Of a stretch of 64,000 nt of DNA, positions 25,150-32,076 are shown piece by piece (the stretch's first letter is position 1; the number at the start of each line of letters is the position of its first letter). The stretch spans positions 1-64,000 of the forward strand of contig NZ_KE384022.1 in NCBI RefSeq assembly GCF_000423465.1, read 5' to 3'. The position numbers and the translations under genes are program-made. The notes under the pieces were generated by a model, which saw only the letters and a list, made by a program, of their open reading frames with translations, was not told where the DNA came from and searched no databases. The stretch is from Propionicicella superfundia DSM 22317. Its GTDB lineage: Bacteria > Actinomycetota > Actinomycetes > Propionibacteriales > Propionibacteriaceae.

Positions 25150-26438
25150 GGGATCAGCCTCGATGCACGGGCCATTTCGAGCAGTGACGGTTGGCGCGGG
25201 TGCACGCGCGTGACGCCCGGCGGGCCGTCGCCGTGAAGCTGGACGGTGACGAGCCTCGACCAGGGCACTCGGCACGCCTCCTGGGTGCATTTGTCGTTTC
25301 CGCAGGCGGAGCCTCCGCCGGACGGCCGCCCCAGCAGCCACCCGAACGACAGGCTCATGGTCTTCGGCACGGCGCAGACGAGGATGACGTAGTCGCTCGC
25401 GTGTTCGTGGATGATCTTCCGGAGGTGCGCCACGATGGCTGCGGCGGCCTGTCCGGGCGAGATGTACTGCGCGCGAACCCGATACTCGCGATCCGCCGGC
25501 ATGCTCAGCCCCGGGGACGTCCAGGCGTGTGCAGGGATCTTTCCCGTCCCCAGCTCCGTTCCGTCCTTACCCGCGGCCAGGACGACCGTCTCGACGCGCG
25601 GGTCGGCGACGCGTCCCTTCGGGACAATGCGGAACTGTGGAATGCCCTTCCACTCGTTCGGAAGGGTGTACAAGGCCCGTGTCAACTCAATTGCCGCCAC
25701 AACGGCGCCCGGCCCATCGGCTCGACCGGATCCGATTGAGCCGCCCGCCTGGTGCGGCTGCACCTGCGCGTCCGCTTCGGGCGGGATCAACTCGACGCCA
25801 TTGGCTGGCCTCCGCTCGACCTTCGACCAGAGATCCCATCGAACCTCGGGGCGACCGCCCTGAGCCGGTTCGAGCAGGTGCGTACCCGGGAACGGATACA
25901 GGTGCGCGCCGAGTGCCATGCCCATCGGCCACAGCAGGTTCGGCGCGATGTTGAACCCGGTGGACACGTCGTCATCGTTCATGGTCTGCTGCAGATCGCG
26001 GGCCAACTGGCGGACCTCGGCTGCGACGTCGATCGCCCGGACCCCGGAGATCGTCTGCCATTCGGCATCCACCCAGGCAGTCGAGGCACGAATATCCAAG
26101 TGCTGGCGCTGGATCACCTGCATATCCTCAAGGCGCTCGTCCCGCATGCCTGACTCCAGCAGACGCACATAGTAGAGAGTCCCGTGTTCACGCCTGATCC
26201 GCGCCCGCAGTGCCGCGAGCTTCCAGGTTCCCACGGCAGCGACGACCGCCACGGCCAGGTAGATACACGACGCCCATGATGCCGAGAGAGGGACGACGGC
26301 CTCGACCAGGAGCGTAAGCGAGGCCGTGAGCACCGCGACCCCCACCGCCAATCCCAGGTCCAACAGAGACCCGGGAACGCGCGAGCCTCCGCGCGCGAGT
26401 TCTCCAGTGCGCGACGCACGCCGAGCGGGCCAGTTCAC
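25146..26438 (-). CDS. two-helix membrane protein with SAVED-like cyclic-nucleotide sensor (candidate CRISPR effector)
   Basis: A 430-residue protein. Two hydrophobic helices (about 20-46 and 50-72) are followed by a short amphipathic linker and a ~330-residue soluble domain. Its last part contains SPGQAAAAIVAHLRKIIHEH and YVILVCAVPKTMSLSFGWLLG, the strand-helix pattern with A-x-P and a closing G that is characteristic of SAVED domains, which bind cyclic di-, tri- or tetranucleotides. This 2TM-SAVED layout matches CBASS effectors of the Cap14 type. The start is GTG at 26438, with GGGAGGAG six bases before it; the longer frame lacks a ribosome site. In this operon it is the only visible effector that could respond to Cas10 product. 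Confidence 0.7.
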   Translation of the reverse strand: MNWPARRASRTGELARGGSRVPGSLLDLGLAVGVAVLTASLTLLVEAVVPLSASWASCIYLAVAVVAAVGTWKLAALRARIRREHGTLYYVRLLESGMRDERLEDMQVIQRQHLDIRASTAWVDAEWQTISGVRAIDVAAEVRQLARDLQQTMNDDDVSTGFNIAPNLLWPMGMALGAHLYPFPGTHLLEPAQGGRPEVRWDLWSKVERRPANGVELIPPEADAQVQPHQAGGSIGSGRADGPGAVVAAIELTRALYTLPNEWKGIPQFRIVPKGRVADPRVETVVLAAGKDGTELGTGKIPAHAWTSPGLSMPADREYRVRAQYISPGQAAAAIVAHLRKIIHEHASDYVILVCAVPKTMSLSFGWLLGRPSGGGSACGNDKCTQEACRVPWSRLVTVQLHGDGPPGVTRVHPRQPSLLEMARASRLIP

Positions 26439-26544
26439 GCGGCGCTCCTCCCGATCTCGAGGTGACGACTCCAACGGTATGGGCCCGGATGGGTCACGCG
26501 ACGAGGAACGGGCATCTTGCCGAACACGCGCCTCCCGCGCCGCG
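26439..26544. other. 106-base spacer between cas2 and the SAVED-like gene
   Basis: This is the only gap of any size inside the cas operon. It separates the adaptation genes (cas6, RT-cas1, cas2) from the effector genes. Apart from the GGGAGGAG ribosome site of the next gene, no promoter or terminator is evident. An internal promoter here would allow separate control of the two halves. Confidence 0.3.
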
Positions 26545-26829
26545 TCACAGCACCGCCCAGTACAGCACCCTCGACGGCGCTTGAGCCTGGCCGAGGCAGA
26601 CTGCCTGTTCCCAGCAATGCGCACATTGCCGGAGGAACCACAGGGAATCGTCCTCGGCGTCAATGATCTTCGTCGCGCTTGCCTGCAGCTCCGAGAAGGA
26701 GTCGGAGTCGGCCTCCAGGATGAACACGGATTGCTGCACCCGATCGCCGTAGGTCTGGAGCAGCGCTGCGAGGCGCGCCCGGCGCATGTCGTCCGCGACG
26801 TCGTACGCCGCTATCAGTGTCAACGCCAT
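26545..26829 (-). CDS. cas2: Cas2
   Basis: A 94-residue ferredoxin-fold protein. It begins MALTLIAAYDVADDMRRARLAALLQTYG, quoted as AAYDVADD and RLAALLQTYGDRVQQSVF, matching the Cas2 signature of a first strand ending in an aspartate, a helix, and then the G.RVQ.SVF strand. Cas2 dimers bridge two Cas1 dimers during spacer integration. The start chosen overlaps the RT-Cas1 stop by ten bases; an ATG five codons upstream overlaps more. It carries a late cysteine-rich region (CAHCWEQAVC). Its direct coupling to RT-cas1 supports a joint integrase complex. Confidence 0.9.
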   Translation of the reverse strand: MALTLIAAYDVADDMRRARLAALLQTYGDRVQQSVFILEADSDSFSELQASATKIIDAEDDSLWFLRQCAHCWEQAVCLGQAQAPSRVLYWAVL

Positions 26830-28697
26830 GACAGACCAGTCCATGCCTGTCCGCGGTCCATGATCGCGGCCCGCAGACGCTGAGCCTGGCGTAGCACATG
26901 GCGACGTAGTGATCCGGCGAAGCCCGGCAGCGCGCCTCGCGTCGCGGTGAGCATTCGCGTCTCATAGGCGTCGAGCACCGCCTCGCGCCCCGCCTTGGTG
27001 AGCAGCACGCCGCGCCCCGGCTCGCTGCGACCGCTCGCGACCGTCAGACCACCTCGCCTCGCCACACGGAGCACGACGGAGTCGACGATGTGAGGCCGGA
27101 ACTCCTCCATGAGGTCCAGGGCGAGGCTAGGCCGGTTGCCCTGGTCGGCATGCAGCACACCGATGCTCGGGTCCAGGCCGGCAGCATGCAGAGCAGTGAC
27201 GCATTCGCCCAGAAGAACGGTGTAGAGGAAGGAGAGCGCCGCGTTCGGGACGTCTTCCGGCGGCCGACGGCTGCGTAACGCGAACCGCAACTCCTCGGGC
27301 ATGAGACGTCCCAGCATCGGAAAATACGCCTGCGCGGCCGCGCCCTCCAAGCCCATGAGCTCGGCGGCCGATCCGGCGTCCGGCAACATGCGCCTCAGTC
27401 CCGCAAGGTGTCTCACGACATCCCGGACATCGTCGACGAGGTCGGGATGATTGGCTCGTTGCAGCACTACCTCCTGCTTGCGGACCTTGGCCGCGATGAT
27501 CGCCCGGCCGATGGCCAGAGCCTGTGCAGATCCCACTGCGTCGAGTTGTGCTCGTAACCGTGCGGGTCGGTACCGTTGCTCGTGACTCACCATGGTTCCC
27601 AGGTACGCGCCCGATCGGGATGCGAACACGACGTCTACGTCATGGGAAAGCGCCCAACTGCGTGCGCCGGCGCTGAGCCCTACGGACCCGAAACACACGA
27701 TTCGCCCGACATGGCGCTTCGGCACATCGAGGACCGTCTCGTCGTCCTTCGTCTGCGCCAGCAATCGTCCTTGCGAAATGCGGATGCGACCGCCCTGCAG
27801 GCCGGCATAGAGCACCTTCTCGTCGGGCTCGACGGCCCTGTAATCGTCCAACGCAGGTGGGTAGCGAGGGCCGAACTCCTCACCGAGGAAGACAAATCCC
27901 TCCGTGAAGCTCATCGCGTGCGTCTTGTCCGAACCCAGCGACATGTCGAGCCTTTCCGCAGCCTCACTCGTGACGCGCGCGGCCTCCCACGCGTCATCTT
28001 CGTTCGCGCAGGGGATCGCGATGTCGTCGCCATACCGCACAGGCGCATAGCCTCGATCGAGCAGGGCCCGATCGACATCCACGAGGACGAGGTTCGCCAG
28101 CACGGGTGACAAAGGGCATCCTTGCGGCAGTCCCGTCACCGCACGGAGCGCTCGGGTCGCCGTTCGGTACGGCCTGGCACTAAGAGCGGTGAGCACGCTC
28201 GCCAGGTCATCGTCATCGACCAACGCGGCGAGTCGGCGGTGGGCGAGATCGACCGGCAACGTGGGAAAGCACTCATCGATGTCGGTGCGGAGCACCCAAC
28301 CGAGGCCTTCTTCCCGTTGTCGCGCGATGGCTTGGACGGCGTCGGCGACGCCCAGTCCCGGTCGGTATGCGAACGCGCAGTGGCCGAGTTCGGGGTCCAC
28401 GAAGGGTGTTGCCGTGTCCAGGATCGCCCGAGCGACGATCCGATCCGGCACGGAGGGAATATGGAGTGTTCTCGGTTCGTCACCCTTCCGAGGAATCTGC
28501 ACCTCGACGAGGGGACGCGGCTCGTACGACCCGCCGGTCAGCGCATCGGCGAGAGCTTCGATGCCTCCGGGGGCGTCCTCGGAGAAGCGCGCGACACTTC
28601 TGGACAGCTCCCCATCCGCTCGATCGTTGGCCCATACGGCCTGCCAAGCATTGTTCAAGGAGCGAACACTGAATGCTCTGGCCGCCAATGCACCCAT
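26820..28697 (-). CDS. cas1: reverse transcriptase-Cas1 fusion
   Basis: A 625-residue fusion. Residues ~50-285 are a group II intron-like reverse transcriptase: TDIDECF (138-144), GLPQGCPLSPVLANL (189-203) and the catalytic YGDD (222-225). Residues ~295-625 are Cas1, with GGRIRISQGRLL, the acidic residue in LMGLEGAAAQAYF (E451), and LHADQGNRPSLALDLMEE with H516 and D528, the three metal ligands of Cas1. All catalytic residues are intact, so spacer acquisition from RNA is plausible, as shown for RT-Cas1 of other type III systems. The ATG at 28697 lies one base after the cas6 stop; a longer frame would overlap cas6 by over 100 bases. Here Cas6 is a separate gene. Confidence 0.93.
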   Translation of the reverse strand: MGALAARAFSVRSLNNAWQAVWANDRADGELSRSVARFSEDAPGGIEALADALTGGSYEPRPLVEVQIPRKGDEPRTLHIPSVPDRIVARAILDTATPFVDPELGHCAFAYRPGLGVADAVQAIARQREEGLGWVLRTDIDECFPTLPVDLAHRRLAALVDDDDLASVLTALSARPYRTATRALRAVTGLPQGCPLSPVLANLVLVDVDRALLDRGYAPVRYGDDIAIPCANEDDAWEAARVTSEAAERLDMSLGSDKTHAMSFTEGFVFLGEEFGPRYPPALDDYRAVEPDEKVLYAGLQGGRIRISQGRLLAQTKDDETVLDVPKRHVGRIVCFGSVGLSAGARSWALSHDVDVVFASRSGAYLGTMVSHEQRYRPARLRAQLDAVGSAQALAIGRAIIAAKVRKQEVVLQRANHPDLVDDVRDVVRHLAGLRRMLPDAGSAAELMGLEGAAAQAYFPMLGRLMPEELRFALRSRRPPEDVPNAALSFLYTVLLGECVTALHAAGLDPSIGVLHADQGNRPSLALDLMEEFRPHIVDSVVLRVARRGGLTVASGRSEPGRGVLLTKAGREAVLDAYETRMLTATRGALPGFAGSLRRHVLRQAQRLRAAIMDRGQAWTGLSWR

Positions 28698-28698
28698 C

Positions 28699-29412
28699 TC
28701 ACGTCGCGCTTCGAACGCGTACGATGCCGAAGCCCTTCGTCCGGTAGGAGCCGACCCCGCAGTACTCCGCCAAGCGAAGGAGCGAACCCACCTTCGCGGC
28801 AGTGGACGCATCGTCGCACCGCAGCCGCAGCCGCCCCATCACACCCCCGACGCGCAACCCCTTGACCGCAAGGGGAACGCTTTCGATGTCGAAATCGGAA
28901 ACCCACACCGATCCGGACTCCTCGTGCGACAGCTCAACCTTCGTTGCCGAGCTGAAGCGATTCCAGCACTGAGCCGGGCTGCGCAGCAGCGAGGACGGCA
29001 CCGGGAAGCCGCATGAGCGGTTCCCTGTGCGGAACGTCCCCGGTGTGACGAACTCCAGATCCCAGCGACATCCCGGCAGGCCCTCGGCGAGTTCTCCCCA
29101 GGACACCGACGACTGCAGCAGCGCCCTGCCGGGAATCGTCCACCTCTCCCCCAAGCGCACCCGTTCGCCCGAGCCCGCGCAAAGGGTCAGTCGATCCCGC
29201 GCCTCCGCCGTCAGCACGGAAACCTCGACACCGAACCGGTCGACTTCTCCCGAAAGCGGCGAGATCGTGTACGGCTTCGTCTGCGCACGGTGGTCCACAC
29301 CGCCCGCATCGGAGGTGCCGCGGTCGAACCACCGCGACAACGCCGCGTGCAGATGCTCGACCTTCACCGGCGGCGCCACCCTCGGGAGAGGAACCCAGTA
29401 GATCGCCGGCAT
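28699..29412 (-). CDS. cas6: Cas6 CRISPR RNA endonuclease
   Basis: A 237-residue double-ferredoxin RAMP. The N-terminal part has HLHAALSRWFD (about residues 18-30) and HRAQTKPYTISPLSG, which resemble the H..K and PFT.SPL motifs of Cas6; one of the histidines is the likely catalytic base. The C-terminus has AEYCGVGSYRTKGFG, the Cas6 Gly-rich loop. Cas6 cuts pre-crRNA within each repeat and should leave an 8-base ATTGAAAC tag here. The ATG at 29412 is preceded by GGAGGTG. It is the first gene of the cas operon, immediately downstream of the insertion sequence. Confidence 0.88.
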   Translation of the reverse strand: MPAIYWVPLPRVAPPVKVEHLHAALSRWFDRGTSDAGGVDHRAQTKPYTISPLSGEVDRFGVEVSVLTAEARDRLTLCAGSGERVRLGERWTIPGRALLQSSVSWGELAEGLPGCRWDLEFVTPGTFRTGNRSCGFPVPSSLLRSPAQCWNRFSSATKVELSHEESGSVWVSDFDIESVPLAVKGLRVGGVMGRLRLRCDDASTAAKVGSLLRLAEYCGVGSYRTKGFGIVRVRSAT

Positions 29413-29478
29413 ACCCACCTCCACAATCGCTTGCACACAAGGTATCCGGCGAACCTCCGCGAGGAGGCGGAACACGCA

Positions 29479-29486
29479 GGTTTGTG
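29479..29486. repeat. left target-site duplication of the ISL3-type element
   Basis: GGTTTGTG immediately outside the left inverted repeat is identical to 30936-30943 on the other side. Eight-base duplications are the rule for ISL3-family insertions. Confidence 0.85.
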
Positions 29487-30935
29487 GGCTCTTCGGATCT
29501 GAGCGTGGGTGAGGGCGGTGTCGAGGTGCGGCGCGGCGGTGCGTCGGGCAGGAGGTCGGGGCCTCCAGGATCGATAGCGACCAAGCCGATCGTTCCGATG
29601 GAGACCCGACGTGTCTGACTGTAGATGCGGTCAGGGCGCGCGCTGGTGCGCCCGTGCCGACGCGATGTTCGATGTTCCTGGCATGCACGTGCTCAAGGCG
29701 GCCCACGAGCCCGGCCGGGTGGTCGTGACGGTCGAGACCGATCAGGTGTTGACCGGCTGCCCGGCGTGCGGGGTCGTCGCGGTCGGGCACGGCCGCCGCG
29801 AGCACCGCCGCGCAGACGCGCCGTTGTTCGGGACCCCGGTGCTGGTGGTCTGGCGCAAGCGGACGTGGTGCTGCCCGGACCCGGGCTGTCCGGTCGTGAC
29901 GTTCTCCGAGGTCCACGACCTGGCCGCGGCCCGGGCAAAGCTCACCGGACGGGCGATCTGCTGGGCGACGGATGCGCTGGTCATGGACGACACCACCGTC
30001 GCCGCCCTGGCGCGCCACCTCGGGGTGGACTGGCACACCTGCTGGGATGCGATCGAGACCGAGGCCACGATACGGCTGGCTGACTCCGACCGGCCTGCTG
30101 GCGTCGCGACGCTCGGGGTCGATGAGCACATCTGAAAGCCGTCGCGGCACGGCTTCGACAGGGCGGCGACGTCGATGGTCGATCTGACCCGTGACCAGGA
30201 CGGACGCACCCGGGCACGACTGCTGGACGTCGTGCCCGGCCGGTCCGGGACCGCCTACGCTCGCTGGCTCAAGCTGCAAGGCGACGGCTTCACCGCCACG
30301 GTCGAGCACGCCGCGCTGGACCCGTTCCGCGGGTATGCGAACGCGATCCGCGACGAGCTGCCCGAGGCGATCGCGGTTCTGGACGCGTTCCACGTCAAGC
30401 TCCGGCACCCAGGTCGTCGACGAGGTCCGCCGCCGCGTCCAGCAGGACCCTCGGACACCGCGGGTATCGCGATGACCCGCTCTACAAGATCCGGGGGCTG
30501 CTGCGCCACGGCACCGAACACCTCACACCACAACAGACCGCCCGGCTCGAGGACGGGCTACAGGCCGGCGATCCCGACTTCGAAGTCACCGTCGCCTGGC
30601 ACTGCTACCAGCAACTGCGCGCGATCTACCACGCACCCCCACCCACCGAAGGACACCGCCGGGCGACCGCGGTGGTCGACGCGTTCGCGACCTGCCCGAT
30701 CGGTGAGGTCGCCCGCCTCGGACGGACCCTACGAGTCTGGCGCGCGCAGATCCTGGCCTACTTCGACACCGGGGGCGTCTCCAACGGCGGCACCGAGGCC
30801 ATCAACCTACTTATCGAGAAGACCCGCCGCCTGGCCCACGGGCTCCGCACCTTCGCCCACTACCGGATCCGCATCCTGCTGGCCGCCTCCGGCGCCCGAT
30901 CAACCAGACCAAACCACGCTTGATTCCGAAGAGCC
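29487..30935 (+). mobile_element. decayed ISL3-family insertion sequence
   Basis: A 1449-bp element bounded by imperfect inverted repeats. The left end GGCTCTTCGGATC matches the reverse complement of the right end (GGCTCTTCGGAATC), the GGCTCTTC.GGAA-type terminus of ISL3 elements. Perfect 8-bp target duplications (GGTTTGTG) flank it. It encodes one broken transposase. It sits between cas6 and the CRISPR array, oriented opposite to the cas genes. Intact ends and duplication alongside a dead transposase mean insertion in place followed by decay. Confidence 0.88.
29611..30923 (+). pseudogene. ISL3-family transposase, inactivated by a stop and frameshifts
   Basis: The first 174 codons contain the zinc-finger region (CPACGVVAVGHGRREHRRADAP, seen as CPAC...CCPDPGC) and the start of the catalytic domain, ending GVDEHI-stop, where the family has GVDEHxW: TGG has become TGA at 30133-30135. 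The same frame then continues (SMVDLTRDQDGRTRARLLDVVPGRS) to about 30405. A frameshift leads into GTQVVDEVRRRVQQD, and a second one into GHRGYRDDPLYKIRGLLR and the conserved C-terminal NGGTEAINLLIEKTRRLAHGLRTF. At least three lesions make it non-functional. Confidence 0.88.
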
Positions 30936-30943
30936 GGTTTGTG
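30936..30943. repeat. right target-site duplication of the ISL3-type element
   Basis: GGTTTGTG directly after the right inverted repeat, identical to 29479-29486. Confidence 0.85.
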
Positions 30944-31162
30944 CCGTGCGGCGTTCGACGCCCGGCCGGCCGCAGCAGCAGACACACGTCAGACGTCTCG
31001 ACCCACGCCCACCGACTGCCCATATCAGGCCCTCGGCGAAAACAGGGGAACCGGGCCCTCCCGTCCTCCCGAGCGCCGTTCGACCGTCTGAATCGCGACG
31101 AGAAGGACCAAGACACGAACTCGAGACCGACCAACCAGTTCACCAACGATGTCTCGACCCCC
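30944..31162. other. CRISPR trailer side between insertion sequence and array
   Basis: About 220 bases without a supported gene. Because the array reads on the minus strand, this is downstream of the last repeat. Before the insertion it was joined to the DNA ahead of cas6, so it may contain the original cas operon promoter, but no clear -10/-35 pair is seen. Confidence 0.35.
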
Positions 31163-31852
31163 TATTCAATTCGCTGTTTCGCGAGATGTCCCTATGGACC
31201 TGTCCAGCGATGAGGTGCTTGCGCTGGTCGACGTCTCAATTCGCTGTTTCGCGAGATGTCCCTATGGACGCGACGCGCGACGAGGCCATCGCCTCGGTGC
31301 GGTTTCAATTCGCTGTTTCGCGAGATGTCCCTATGGACTACCAGCTGCAGAACTACACCCCCCATATCACGCGTTTCAATTCGCTGTTTCGCGAGATGTC
31401 CCTATGGACCCGGAGCCACGGATTGTCACAACTCCCCGTGACGATCCCCGAGTTTCAATTCGCTGTTTCGCGAGATGTCCCTATGGACCGCCGCGGAGCT
31501 CGCGAGGGGCGAGCGGATCGAGGTTTCAATTCGCTGTTTCGCGAGATGTCCCTATGGACCGGCACCACAGTCGAAGAGGTGATCGCACAGACCATGGTTT
31601 CAATTCGCTGTTTCGCGAGATGTCCCTATGGACCGACGCCATCAGCTATGCCGAACGCCACGGTGAGAGTCTGTTTCAATTCGCTGTTTCGCGAGATGTC
31701 CCTATGGACCATCGGTGCGATCGGCGGGTGGACGATCGCGCACCTGTGTTTCAATTCGCTGTTTCGCGAGATGTCCCTATGGACGACCCGGCTGGAGGTC
31801 TGGTTCACTGGTCGGGTTTCAATTCGCTGTTTCGCGAGATGTCCCTATGGAC
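31163..31852 (-). CRISPR. CRISPR array, 10 repeats of 37 bp, 9 spacers
   Basis: Repeats start at 31163, 31233, 31302, 31373, 31452, 31523, 31597, 31673, 31748 and 31816. On the plus strand each begins GTTTCAATTCGC and ends CCCTATGGAC. Spacers are 31-42 bases, a spread typical of type III. Read on the minus strand the repeat ends in ATTGAAAC, the usual type III 5' tag, so transcription runs from 31852 to 31163, the same strand as the cas genes. The repeat at 31163 has two changed end bases and that at 31233 has one; the other eight are identical. Degeneration at the low-coordinate end agrees with a leader on the high-coordinate side. Confidence 0.98.
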
Positions 31853-32076
31853 CCTACCCTCGGGACACGCCCTCTGACAAGGAGGAACACCGAACGCCCG
31901 CACGGCATCGCCCCGAGAAGCCGCCCGGTGCGCCTCTGTGGGGCGTCCGAAGCCGTGTTTCCCCTTGTCGCAGTGGATACACGGAAGTCGGGCCACTGCG
32001 CGACGCGCGAACACATCACTGAGCGCCCGGCCGATGACCGCCTCACCCCGGTCGGGTGTCGTCGAGATGACACGCG
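31853..32076 (-). promoter_or_regulatory. presumed CRISPR leader between pheT and the array
   Basis: 224 bases upstream of the first transcribed repeat, after the end of pheT on the same strand. The region is not notably AT-rich, and I see no confident promoter; it is called leader from repeat orientation and degeneracy only. Read-through from pheT is an alternative source of array transcripts. A minus-strand frame (31819-32073) runs through it into the repeat and is not credible. Confidence 0.5.

Noticed and set aside
31149-31877. A 242-codon plus-strand frame through the CRISPR array with repeated protein motifs
   Set aside because: It is produced by the 37-bp repeats themselves; the repeated peptide (FNSLFREMSLW in another frame) is an artefact.
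31819-32073. An 84-codon minus-strand frame in the CRISPR leader
   Set aside because: It ends inside a repeat and has no ribosome site; the leader interpretation explains the region better.
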